This document shows positions 1-7,266 of a DNA stretch of 43,611 bases, one piece after another. Each line of letters opens with the position of its first letter. Position 1 is the stretch's first letter. The stretch lies in the IMG/VR virus record IMGVR_UViG_3300034198_016666, positions 1 to 43,611 of that record. One strand, 5' to 3'. A program made the position numbers and the translations under genes. The stretch comes from a virus. The notes beneath the pieces were generated by a model, which worked only from the letters and a program-made list of their open reading frames with translations, was not told the origin of the DNA and searched no databases.

Positions 1-1881
1 AATCGGAGAATCGAATCCGGTCGTTATAGCGCCAATAGAGACGACTGCTTTGTATTTGCCTTGTCTAATATCTTCTAGAATTGCGTCTCGGTCTTTAGTC
101 TCGCCATCGACGTAAACGATTTCATCTTCAGCAAGATATGCCTGCAACGCCTTGCATATCTTTTGCCCGTGGTTGCGGGTGACGCAAAAAAACATGGTGC
201 ATTTTCTAAACTTTTCGTAGATGAGCCATTCCTGAATAGACTCTTTGATGACGAACTCGTTGCTGGTTCTTTCTTCGAGTTCTTTAATATTAAAGTCACC
301 GTTTTGAGTTTTAATCCCTTCAGTATCAATCTTAGTGTTGACGAGCGGAAACTTATATGGAACTAGGAACCCCTGCTTTCGCAATACGTCCATTCCGATG
401 TTGTAACAAATCCCCTGAAAGAACTTATCCTCACCCCAGATTTTCCCGCCTGAAAGCCTCCACGGCGTGCCGGTCATTCCAACGACAAGGGCGTTTGGCT
501 GAGCAGAAAAAATACGGCCATACATTGTATTATTGTTACTATTTCCACATTCAACAACGGCTTGATGGCAGTTACCAATAATTAAAGGTTTGCCATTTCT
601 TCTTACAATTATGTTTCCCTTGGGAACCCTCACACAATATACATGTCCGGTGTAACTTGATTCTGTTTTACTTAATCCTTGAAGACCAATTTTATTGGTA
701 TCTTTGTGAATAAATAATCTATGTATTGCACTAAATCTTTCGCTTCTATTATCTTCTTGAATTATCTTGTTTGTTGAATATCCACATAAACAACATATTG
801 CTTGATAAAAGTCACAATTTCTTTTTTCTTTGCTAGAATAATAATATGAATTTTGAGATAAAATACTTCCATCCCATTTTACCATGTATTCTATTATGTT
901 TTTTGCTTTCTGAAGACTGGTTTCTTCAAGCTTGAAATATTCATCTAAGAACTTTGTCTTATATTTCATTTCTACGGAAAAACGTCTTTTTAGTTTGATG
1001 TTTTTGCTATTTACTTTGTCGCATGAAGATACTTCTTTGAAAGTGAAATTCCCTTCATTCATAAGATTCAAGAAGTCTTCTATCTTTCTTTCTTTTGAGA
1101 ATGAAAAATAAGCTCGCCCAGAACTATGAAAACTACCGTCAGCCTGAAATGCAATCAATAACTTTTCAAATGGTGTTAATTCACTTTCTGACTCTAATGA
1201 TTCTGCAAATCCAGCTCTAAACATACTATAATTAACATTAAATTTATTATTAAACTGTGATATTGATTGCTTAAATGTTTTTGATTTATTTCTATCTAAG
1301 AATAGAATCTCATGATTTTCGGTCATTGAAATATCAATTCTTTTATCACTTTTTAATGATATAAGTTTTGAATTGTTAACCCATTTTTTTATATGTTCTG
1401 TTGGTTTGCAAAAAGATATTTTTAATGAATCTTTATCAACTTGAGCGACTTTCTTTTCTTCTGAAAGCTGATCGAATCTAACAAAACCATCTTCTGTTAA
1501 AATTTCAACATCGGGCGGAAAACATTCATCAAGAATAATCAATCCAAAAGATCCACAAATACCAGGATTTCTTCCGAGTGAATCCCGTGAAGCGAAGATG
1601 ACCTGATGATCGGTGTCTTTGCGATTTAGGCTCTGACAGTAAACGCCCGCCTCGATATCGCAAAAGTGATTAAATTTATCCAGATTTTGCTTGATAAGAT
1701 GTGATTGTGAGCAAAGAACTAGCACTCGACCTTTGGGCGCAGCGAGCGCGGCTATTTTACCGCTCAAAATCGCCTTTCCTGAGCCAGTGGGCGCGACAAT
1801 GAGAGTATGCCTACGCCCACTCATTAGGTCTTGTCTGGCGGCATTTATGGCGGCTTCTTGATAGTCTCTAAGTATTATCAT
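1..1881 (-). CDS. SF2 DECH-box DNA helicase containing an intein (3' end off window)
   Basis: Superfamily 2 helicase, probably unwinding or annealing DNA in phage recombination or replication, of the UvsW/type III restriction-helicase-like kind. The minus frame is open from ATG 1881 to the window edge (627 codons, no stop seen). Visible motifs are a Q-like RDYQ at residues 5-8, Walker A APTGSGK at 30-36, motif II DECH formed only when residues 119 and 438 are joined, motif III MTGTPWR, and motif V TTGFDSP just before the edge. An intein occupies residues 120-437. The ATG overlaps the upstream small membrane gene by 14 bases, and the ribosome site (AGAAAG) is weak. It closes the leftward operon with nuclease, SSB-like and Sak4-like genes, which suggests a joint recombination role. 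The helicase call is firm; the exact subfamily and substrate are inferred. Confidence 0.88.
   Translation of the reverse strand, partial: MIILRDYQEAAINAARQDLMSGRRHTLIVAPTGSGKAILSGKIAALAAPKGRVLVLCSQSHLIKQNLDKFNHFCDIEAGVYCQSLNRKDTDHQVIFASRDSLGRNPGICGSFGLIILDECFPPDVEILTEDGFVRFDQLSEEKKVAQVDKDSLKISFCKPTEHIKKWVNNSKLISLKSDKRIDISMTENHEILFLDRNKSKTFKQSISQFNNKFNVNYSMFRAGFAESLESESELTPFEKLLIAFQADGSFHSSGRAYFSFSKERKIEDFLNLMNEGNFTFKEVSSCDKVNSKNIKLKRRFSVEMKYKTKFLDEYFKLEETSLQKAKNIIEYMVKWDGSILSQNSYYYSSKEKRNCDFYQAICCLCGYSTNKIIQEDNRSERFSAIHRLFIHKDTNKIGLQGLSKTESSYTGHVYCVRVPKGNIIVRRNGKPLIIGNCHQAVVECGNSNNNTMYGRIFSAQPNALVVGMTGTPWRLSGGKIWGEDKFFQGICYNIGMDVLRKQGFLVPYKFPLVNTKIDTEGIKTQNGDFNIKELEERTSNEFVIKESIQEWLIYEKFRKCTMFFCVTRNHGQKICKALQAYLAEDEIVYVDGETKDRDAILEDIRQGKYKAVVSIGAITTGFDSPI
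571..1524 (-). other. Intein with LAGLIDADG homing endonuclease, inserted in helicase motif II
   Basis: In-frame 318-residue insertion that splits DE from CH of the DECH box. It starts with Cys1 (FPPDVEILTEDGF follows, as in intein block A) and has block B as TENHEIL at intein residues 68-74. Two LAGLIDADG-type helices are visible (LLIAFQADGS at 122-131, IIEYMVKWDGS at 210-220). The C-terminal blocks are GHVYCVRVPKGN and NGKPLIIGN, with Asn318 last and extein Cys +1. The usual penultimate His is Gly317. The insert is visibly more AT-rich than the flanking extein, as expected of a mobile element. Splicing would restore DECH. Self-splicing and endonuclease activity are inferred from the motifs. 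Confidence 0.9.
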
Positions 1882-2071
1882 TCTTTCTGAACACAATCGT
1901 ATAAAGTGCGCTTGCGATGATAAATGGCCAGGCTAACATGCAGAGCAGAACCCCAATGGCCATCGAGCTTGCATCAAGTTCATCGTAAGAGCGGATTGCA
2001 GCGGCTACAAACAAGGTCAGGCCAATAACTAGGTACAACAAAACCGCATGTTCAAGGCTGAATGCTGACAT
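1868..2071 (-). CDS. Small two-helix membrane protein
   Basis: Unrecognised 67-residue protein. Two hydrophobic stretches can be seen, at about residues 8-26 (HAVLLYLVIGLTLFVAAA) and 34-58 (a stretch rich in A, I, L, V and F), separated by a short acidic turn (YDELDASS). The C-terminus is short and charged (FRKNDNT). It lies between the Cas4-like nuclease (20-base overlap) and the helicase (14-base overlap), so it is translated within the recombination operon. The ATG at 2071 is preferred because GGGA lies 6 bases upstream; in-frame ATGs at 2083 and 2116 have no visible ribosome site. No lysis function can be assigned, although a holin-like role cannot be excluded. Confidence 0.6.
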   Translation of the reverse strand: MSAFSLEHAVLLYLVIGLTLFVAAAIRSYDELDASSMAIGVLLCMLAWPFIIASALYTIVFRKNDNT

Positions 2072-2897
2072 AGGGCGTCCCATAACACTGTGACCAGAAC
2101 TCACAAACCAAACCATTTCGCTTGCAATTGCTGGTATTTTGCATTGGCTGATCAGTTTTCAACGTGCGCGCCCGCAAAAGCTGAGAGCGCATATTGAACA
2201 TCGTCTGCTCAATGTTCAGCATATCAAGAGTGAGGAATGTTTCTCTATAGTTCGTCAAACCAATGCGCTCGACAAATTGCTCATGGGTTTCGCCTTTTTT
2301 GAGCCGTTGCCTTGGTTTTTCTATTTCACGGTAACTCATCCCAATGAACTTATCTGGATTGAGGCCGGTCTTGCGGGCGAAGTGTTCAGCGTGTGAAGCA
2401 TATAGACACATCTGCGGGTCGTTTTTGAGCTTGAACCTAATCATCTCATCAAGGCCCACGCCGACGGTCTTCATGTCGACAATGTACCAATGCCCGCCTT
2501 CGTCTTCAAAGATAGCATCGGCGTACATTACGAAGTCTTCTGTGAAGATCTCTACTTCAGTCGCTATGAAGCGTTCTTTTTTAATATTGTTTGCAAAATA
2601 TGTATCAAGACACGCGCGCAGTTTAGCACCGTCGTTGTCCCAATTAAGCCCATTCACGGCCACAACGGATTGCAAAATGTCTTCCGTGAATGAGGCTTTG
2701 TCATAGGCTGATAGGTACAGCGCCTCATGGAAAGCGCTTCCGAAGGCGAAATAAGTGGGTGACACCCAGTTTTCGTCCCTGGGGGTCAAATCAACATAAC
2801 GATGTTTGAACTTGGTTTCGCAGGTCATAAGCGTTCCGAGCGCACTCTGGCTCGCAACAAATGGCTTCTCAGGGTCACGTCGGAACGCTCTTTCCAT
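2052..2897 (-). CDS. Cas4/RecB-like PD-(D/E)XK exonuclease with Fe-S type cysteines
   Basis: Predicted single-strand DNA exonuclease of the PDDEXK superfamily, 281 residues. Motifs in order: GSAFH at 53-57, Glu114, Asp127 (YADAIF), D-M-K at 141-143 and Gln162 in PQMCLY. Four cysteines (Cys26 near the N-terminus; Cys258, Cys265 and Cys271 near the C-terminus) reproduce the one-plus-three arrangement that binds a 4Fe-4S cluster in Cas4 and AddB. The start is supported by GAGGTG four bases upstream. It follows the SSB-like gene by 8 bases in a leftward operon. The likely role is end-resection to supply single strands to the Sak4-like annealase. No cas genes are nearby, so CRISPR adaptation is not suggested. 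Confidence 0.82.
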   Translation of the reverse strand: MERAFRRDPEKPFVASQSALGTLMTCETKFKHRYVDLTPRDENWVSPTYFAFGSAFHEALYLSAYDKASFTEDILQSVVAVNGLNWDNDGAKLRACLDTYFANNIKKERFIATEVEIFTEDFVMYADAIFEDEGGHWYIVDMKTVGVGLDEMIRFKLKNDPQMCLYASHAEHFARKTGLNPDKFIGMSYREIEKPRQRLKKGETHEQFVERIGLTNYRETFLTLDMLNIEQTMFNMRSQLLRARTLKTDQPMQNTSNCKRNGLVCEFWSQCYGTPYVSIQP

Positions 2898-2905
2898 GCT
2901 TCACC

Positions 2906-3430
2906 TCAAAATGGGACGTTAGTCTTAGAACCAGCCGGACGCGGAGAAACGCGCGGTGGAGGCGTAGTTCTTACTGGGGTTTTTGCTGGCGGCATCTCAG
3001 GAACGTCGTCTTCTTCAGTAGCGACAGCAGGCTGATCTCTCTGAACAATGTAGTTCTTGACCTTGGAGGACATCGAGCCGTTGTATTCTTCGACCTTAGT
3101 CTGAACTTCGAGAACTTGATTCTCCAGGTCGGCGGCGGTGAACTCTTCTGGGAAGCTTCCCCAGATCGCTTTGACGCACTTCTTTAACTGCTGCCAGCCA
3201 ATCTCTTCAGCCTTGGGATTGTCGTTTTGATAGTTGATCATATCCGACGTATTCCAGTTACTGTATTGACCATCGACCACTTGGAACTTGAGGCGAAGAT
3301 ATCGACCAGTGCCGGTCTTTGTTTCCCTGTCTTCAACGGACGTAATCATAACGCGATATTTGCCTGCTGGCAGACAATCCATTGAATCAGAGTAGTTCTC
3401 AGCTTGTTCACGGCGAAATACGAAACTCAT
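2906..3430 (-). CDS. DUF669-type, SSB-like DNA-binding protein
   Basis: 174-residue protein of the DUF669 type common in phage recombination modules. The N-terminal half has the signature LPAGKYRVMITSVEDRETKTG followed by RYLRLKFQVVDG, which predicts an OB-like beta barrel. The C-terminal third is low-complexity, rich in Pro, Thr and Arg with one acidic patch (EEDDVPEMPP), and ends in NVPF. That tip resembles the DIPF tail of bacterial SSBs, which recruits partner proteins, but it is less acidic. The gene lies between the Sak4-like ATPase and the nuclease in one operon. It is likely to coat single-stranded DNA and support annealing. Family is likely; the binding role is inferred. Confidence 0.75.
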   Translation of the reverse strand: MSFVFRREQAENYSDSMDCLPAGKYRVMITSVEDRETKTGTGRYLRLKFQVVDGQYSNWNTSDMINYQNDNPKAEEIGWQQLKKCVKAIWGSFPEEFTAADLENQVLEVQTKVEEYNGSMSSKVKNYIVQRDQPAVATEEDDVPEMPPAKTPVRTTPPPRVSPRPAGSKTNVPF

Positions 3431-3452
3431 TAGATACTCCTTATGTTGTTAT

Positions 3453-4157
3453 TTACTTGAGAGAGGCGAAAATCTTATCATCCATTGGAATGCTAGGTGT
3501 CAGTCCAAATCTGTTTTTTGCAATCCACGCGGGCGTTTCACAGGTACGCAGGACGCGCTTGCCTGTGCCAACAGCACGCAGACGGTCATCTTTCACGCGG
3601 TCTTCTTTGAGGATTGTCTCGAACTGAGCAAAGAAGACAAAATCCATCTTGGCCACGACCAGCGCGGCAGATTTCTGATTGAGCTTTATTAAGTAGCGAT
3701 CATAGGCGTCTTGGTCAGGCGAGACGTAGCTCTTAATCTGATCGTGGCCCACAAGAAGGATGTTTTTTCCGGCAGCAACAAAGTTGTCGAAGATATGCAT
3801 GAGCTTGAACCATTCTTCCTGTGCAATCGCATAGCCCTTGCCAAAGCCGGGTTGCTCGATGTTCTTCCAGTTATTCACAATGCATAAATGATTATGGATG
3901 TGATTTTCGAGATAGTCCATCGTATCGATCACGATAGTCTGATATTCGCTATCATAAGCCCATCTAAGGGCTTGAAGAAACTCATCATAGTTCTTTAAGA
4001 GGGGTGTTTTGTCGGCATCAATCCGCGCGATGCCATCCTCGATATCGAGAAACAGAGGCTTCGGTGCAAGTGCCGCAAAGCTAGATTTACCAATGCCAGG
4101 AACGCCATAAATTAGGCCCTTCCAAGCGCGTTGCTGCTTGCCTTTGATTATGTCCAT
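3453..4157 (-). CDS. Sak4-like RecA-fold ATPase (AAA_24), single-strand annealing protein
   Basis: 234-residue P-loop ATPase of the phage AAA_24/Sak4 group, a short RecA-core recombinase. Walker A is GVPGIGKS at 18-25 and Walker B is TIVIDTMD at 74-81. A central segment reads NILLVGHDQIKSYVSPD, like the sensor strand in this family. The length is usual for Sak4. AAGGAG upstream supports the ATG. It is the first gene of the leftward operon Sak4-SSB-nuclease-membrane protein-helicase, and its promoter must lie in the 106-base divergent gap. Sak4 proteins are known to act with a phage SSB to pair DNA, which matches the next gene. Confidence 0.8.
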   Translation of the reverse strand: MDIIKGKQQRAWKGLIYGVPGIGKSSFAALAPKPLFLDIEDGIARIDADKTPLLKNYDEFLQALRWAYDSEYQTIVIDTMDYLENHIHNHLCIVNNWKNIEQPGFGKGYAIAQEEWFKLMHIFDNFVAAGKNILLVGHDQIKSYVSPDQDAYDRYLIKLNQKSAALVVAKMDFVFFAQFETILKEDRVKDDRLRAVGTGKRVLRTCETPAWIAKNRFGLTPSIPMDDKIFASLK

Positions 4158-4263
4158 ACGGCTCTCCTTGTTAGGTGTGGGGGTTTGACTAACACCAAAA
4201 AATTGAATAGGTCAACACCGAAAGCACACAGTGACATATATTAGAAACAACGGAGGTATTTCA
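4158..4263. promoter_or_regulatory. Divergent promoter region with inverted repeats
   Basis: This gap separates the leftward recombination operon from the rightward HTH/primase operon. TTGACT at 4185-4190 faces right. GTCAA at about 4210-4214 gives TTGACC facing left, and the two form an imperfect inverted repeat with about 17 bases between. TGTTAG (4169-4174) and CTAACA (4189-4194) are a second inverted pair, and AACACC occurs twice. This fits back-to-back promoters or an operator, perhaps for the HTH protein encoded next to it. No strong -10 box is clear on either strand. Confidence 0.4.
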
Positions 4264-4551
4264 GTGAGATACGCTAGTGTTACTGAGGCCGCGCATATTC
4301 TTGCCGTGAGCAAGATGGCGGTCCGGCAGTGGTGTTTACAGGGGAAAATTAAATTCCTGAAAATAGGAGACTTTTTGCATGTCGATCTTTGGAACTACCT
4401 AAAGGACCAGGGCGTAGATCCAAAGCAAGTTTTCGATTCCCTCGATCACCAACGGGCCACAAGGACGGGTTGCCATGCTATCAAAGAACGACGAGTTAAG
4501 AAGTCTAAACCAACTCAAGTGGAAGTTATTCACGGTTCATTCGGTCGATGA
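4264..4551 (+). CDS. Excisionase/MerR-like HTH DNA-binding protein
   Basis: 95-residue protein with an N-terminal winged helix-turn-helix of the HTH_17/excisionase type: SVTEAAHILAVSKMAVRQW, then GKIKFLKIGDFLHVDLWNYL. The C-terminus is basic (KERRVKKSKP). The GTG at 4264 is chosen because GGAGGT sits six bases upstream; an in-frame start at 4231 has none. It overlaps the following primase gene by 77 bases and faces the recombination operon across a divergent gap, so it may regulate either. With no integrase in the window, a recombination-directionality role is unsupported. DNA binding is likely; the target is unknown. Confidence 0.75.
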   Translation: MRYASVTEAAHILAVSKMAVRQWCLQGKIKFLKIGDFLHVDLWNYLKDQGVDPKQVFDSLDHQRATRTGCHAIKERRVKKSKPTQVEVIHGSFGR

Positions 4552-6664
4552 TTACGGGCAATGTTCATGCAAGAATCCCGCCTGCCCATCGCCTGGCAAA
4601 CATCCGCTAGAGCGCAATTGGCAAGGTAACGCACGCCATTGGCCGCATCCATTCCCAGAGCGTCACAACGTAGGGGTTCCGTGTGGAACGCAATGCATTG
4701 TGCTCGATATCGACCCGCGTAATGGTGGCATTGATAAACTCAATGCGTTGGTTGCTGAGTATGGTGAGTTACCTGAAACATGGACGGTGCATACAGGCGG
4801 CAACGGGTTTCACTACTATTTCAAAGCGCCACATGAAGAGTTCCCAAGTGGAAACGCTCTGAAGGCACAAGGCGTGGAGCTTAAAGGTCACGGTAGTTAC
4901 GTTATCGGGCCAGCGAGTAAACATATAAGCGGCAAGCAATATGAATGGATGGACGGCTTTAGGCCGGAGGATAAGCCGCTGGCTGAGTGTCCTCAGTGGG
5001 TCATCAGCGTTTGCTCGGAGAAGCGCAGAGTACAGCGTGAAGCGCGCGAGTACGACGGGAGCGTTGACCGTGAAGAATTGATGGATGCGTTGCGTTCTAT
5101 AAGCCCAGACATATCGAGATATGATTGGATCAAGATTGGCGGCGCATTAAAAACTGCCGGATTGTCTTTTGAAGATTGGGATGCGTGGAGCGCACAAAGC
5201 CCGAAGTATAAAAAGGACGAGATGGAAGAACAGTGGGCTTCACTAGAGGCTAATCGAGTTTTTCCCGAAACTATTTTCCATCTCGCGTATAGACAGGGTT
5301 GGACACCACCATTGGATGAAACGCCGTTGAATTTTGTCGTTTCGAGGGAAACACCTAACCCACCGCCGCCGGGATGCCCAGTTGGATTGCCCGATAACAC
5401 GCTTATCAAGGCGGTTGCAAGTGCGATACTCGACTCAGCTATGCACAAGCATTCTGCCTTTGCGATTGCGAGCACTCTTAGCGCGCTTTCGGGCCTTTCC
5501 CAGGGGAACTATTACACACCCGTGAAGCATGGGTACGTCGGCAGTTATTACATCCTCATGGCGGGTGCATCGGCGGGCAAGGAGCACTACGGAAACCGCA
5601 CGATGGATATTATCCGGCGTGTGGCAGAGCACCGGGTTCTTAGGATGCCTAGTTCATCGCAGGCACTCAGGTTTGAGTTGTCAGACTGCAACGCGCGCAT
5701 CCTGTTTATGGACGAGGCGCTGCGCGTTTTACAGAACAAGGTAGAAAGTAAGAACCAGGTCGATCAGCAGCTCATAAGCGATATTCTGAGCATCTGGGGC
5801 ATGTCAGGAGAGATTCTCTCCGGTTACTCGACAAAGCGTGAGCAGGATAAAACGCCTGACGTGAGACTTCCTTTTTTGTCAATCATTGGCTGCGGGACAA
5901 CGGAAAAGTTTGACTATCTTTTGCGCCGGAGTGCAGATTTTATCACCGACGGCATCCTTTCACGGTTTGATATTGTACAATCAGATTATGCAAGTGATGA
6001 CGATTTTGATGAGAGTAGTAAATTTATTTTGGAAGATTGGTGTTTGGATACTCTCCGTGAAGTGGATGGTAGGCCGGAACATAAAGAGACTTTTGTGTTA
6101 CCTAAAGACAATGAGAAGGTCGGATCAAAGAGAGAGAAAATCTTCTATTTCGAGCCACGACCAGTGGTTTATACAGGTACATCAGCAGCAGAGTGGAAGG
6201 CGATTTTCAAGGACTATCAGCGCAAAGCCCGTGACGATTCAGAGAATAACCTCGCGTCGTCGCTTTGGAACCGCGCTGCGGAGAAAATCTTGCGTACAAG
6301 TTCACTACTCGCCATTGCCAGAAATCCCCGTGAACCGAAGATAACCCCGTCGGATATCGAATGGGCACGAGGATGGCATGAGTGGATTGTGACCAACATG
6401 GAGGTTCGGGTCTTGGATAAAGCAGGTCAAAGCATTGAGGCGGAGATCGGTGAGATTCTCCTCCACCAGCTCCAGAGGACCGCTCCCCAGGGTCAATGGG
6501 TTGGCTTGGGTGTGCTTCGCAACACAAGTAGGCGTTTACGGAACTGCGAGGTCAAGGTCATCGAGAAGGCGGTCGAGAGTTTGGTCATGTCGGGTCTTGT
6601 CAAAGTTAAAGACACTCGGCGGGGTCCGGCCAGCACGGTGATTGCTTTAAACTCAGCACAATGA
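4475..6664 (+). CDS. Primase-polymerase fused to a DUF3987-like helicase domain
   Basis: 729-residue replication protein. The N-terminus is an archaeo-eukaryotic primase (Prim-Pol) domain: cysteines at 30, 32 and 37 with His43 resemble a zinc site, DID at 78-80 is the metal-binding pair, and GGNGFHYYF at 108-116 supplies the catalytic His. Residues about 195-265 look like PriCT_2 (YDWIKIGGALKTAGL). The C-terminal half is DUF3987-like, with a P-loop variant AGASAGKE at 362-369 (Glu replaces Ser/Thr) and Walker B ILFMDE at 408-413. The ATG at 4475 has AAGGAC eight bases upstream and lies inside the HTH gene. It probably primes and unwinds at the repeat-rich region immediately downstream. Confidence 0.85.
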   Translation: MLSKNDELRSLNQLKWKLFTVHSVDDYGQCSCKNPACPSPGKHPLERNWQGNARHWPHPFPERHNVGVPCGTQCIVLDIDPRNGGIDKLNALVAEYGELPETWTVHTGGNGFHYYFKAPHEEFPSGNALKAQGVELKGHGSYVIGPASKHISGKQYEWMDGFRPEDKPLAECPQWVISVCSEKRRVQREAREYDGSVDREELMDALRSISPDISRYDWIKIGGALKTAGLSFEDWDAWSAQSPKYKKDEMEEQWASLEANRVFPETIFHLAYRQGWTPPLDETPLNFVVSRETPNPPPPGCPVGLPDNTLIKAVASAILDSAMHKHSAFAIASTLSALSGLSQGNYYTPVKHGYVGSYYILMAGASAGKEHYGNRTMDIIRRVAEHRVLRMPSSSQALRFELSDCNARILFMDEALRVLQNKVESKNQVDQQLISDILSIWGMSGEILSGYSTKREQDKTPDVRLPFLSIIGCGTTEKFDYLLRRSADFITDGILSRFDIVQSDYASDDDFDESSKFILEDWCLDTLREVDGRPEHKETFVLPKDNEKVGSKREKIFYFEPRPVVYTGTSAAEWKAIFKDYQRKARDDSENNLASSLWNRAAEKILRTSSLLAIARNPREPKITPSDIEWARGWHEWIVTNMEVRVLDKAGQSIEAEIGEILLHQLQRTAPQGQWVGLGVLRNTSRRLRNCEVKVIEKAVESLVMSGLVKVKDTRRGPASTVIALNSAQ

Positions 6665-6704
6665 TATAAAAATGGTAATTGGTTCGGGTTTGGGCGGATT
6701 CCGC

Positions 6705-7064
6705 TAAAAACTTAGTACAACTTAGTACATACTTAGAACAGGGGTGTACTAAGAAGTTATTCAAGCCCGATAAGCACATAATGCTAACTTAGTACATTAG
6801 TACGGGGGATATACCCGACCGCAAAATCACTAAATTTTAGGATTTTGAGGGTCGAGTATTTTATTTTATTATATATATCTATTATTACTACTATTAAAAC
6901 TATTAGACTTTTTTATTCTGAAAGCCCTTCGGGCTTTTTTTTCTTTTTATTCAGATCTCTCTTATAGAGCGTACTATGTGTACTAAGTTTAATACTTGTC
7001 TTACTCTCAGTTAAATAAAAACTTAGTACACCCCCGTACTAAGTTTGTACTATGTGTACTAAGT
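6705..7064. repeat. ACTTAGTAC iteron clusters around an AT-rich core; candidate replication origin
   Basis: Twelve copies or near-copies of the 9-mer ACTTAGTAC lie in this gap. Forward copies are at 6710, 6720, 6731 (ACTTAGAAC), 6787, 6797 (partial) and 7021. Reverse copies are at 6746, 6971 (GTACTATGT), 6980, 7036, 7047 (GTACTATGT) and 7056. The first three step by 10-11 bases, one helical turn. Two groups flank a very AT-rich stretch at 6840-6920. Iterons beside an unwinding-prone region, directly after the primase/helicase gene, fit an origin. Operators for a dimeric repressor are the main alternative. Confidence 0.65.
6919..6947 (+). terminator. Rho-independent terminator
   Basis: A perfect seven-base stem AAAGCCC/GGGCTTT (6921-6937) with a three-base loop, followed by a T-rich tract. 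It lies 255 bases after the primase stop and inside the iteron region, so it separates the two repeat clusters. Confidence 0.75.
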
Positions 7065-7194
7065 TTTAAAATGTTCTTCTTATTATTGATAATCTTCGCA
7101 ATAAATTATTGAGGCGTCCTAAGAATAGGTATTACCCCCCCCTCTCTCCCACCTCCCTCATTCACGGTCCTCCCTGACTCCTGGGCGTTAGGAA
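7065..7194. other. Gap without genes
   Basis: This stretch after the iteron clusters contains no supportable gene. It holds an AT-rich segment, a pyrimidine run (a C8 tract with CTCTCTCCC at about 7134-7150) and one TTCACGG heptamer at 7161. Nothing else is recognised. Confidence 0.5.
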
Positions 7195-7221
7195 TGAAAA
7201 AGGCGGGCTTTAGCCCCGCCA
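7195..7221 (-). terminator. Rho-independent terminator of the leftward small-gene operon
   Basis: Read on the minus strand, a GC-rich stem (GGCGGGGC with GCCCGCC, TAAA loop, one bulged base) is followed by TTTTTC. It lies 46 bases beyond the stop of the 7267-7575 gene and ends that operon. Confidence 0.8.
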
Positions 7222-7266
7222 TTCGTTCAGACATAGTGTTTTTGTACTCTCACCCCAACTGGTGGG

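Noticed and set aside
571-1524. Free-standing homing endonuclease gene with its own start
   Set aside because: The helicase frame continues without a break through the insert, with intein splice-junction residues at both ends, so it is an intein rather than an inserted gene or intron.
6840-6915. Possible small gene in the AT-rich stretch after the primase
   Set aside because: All frames are short or low-complexity, and the region carries iterons and a terminator.
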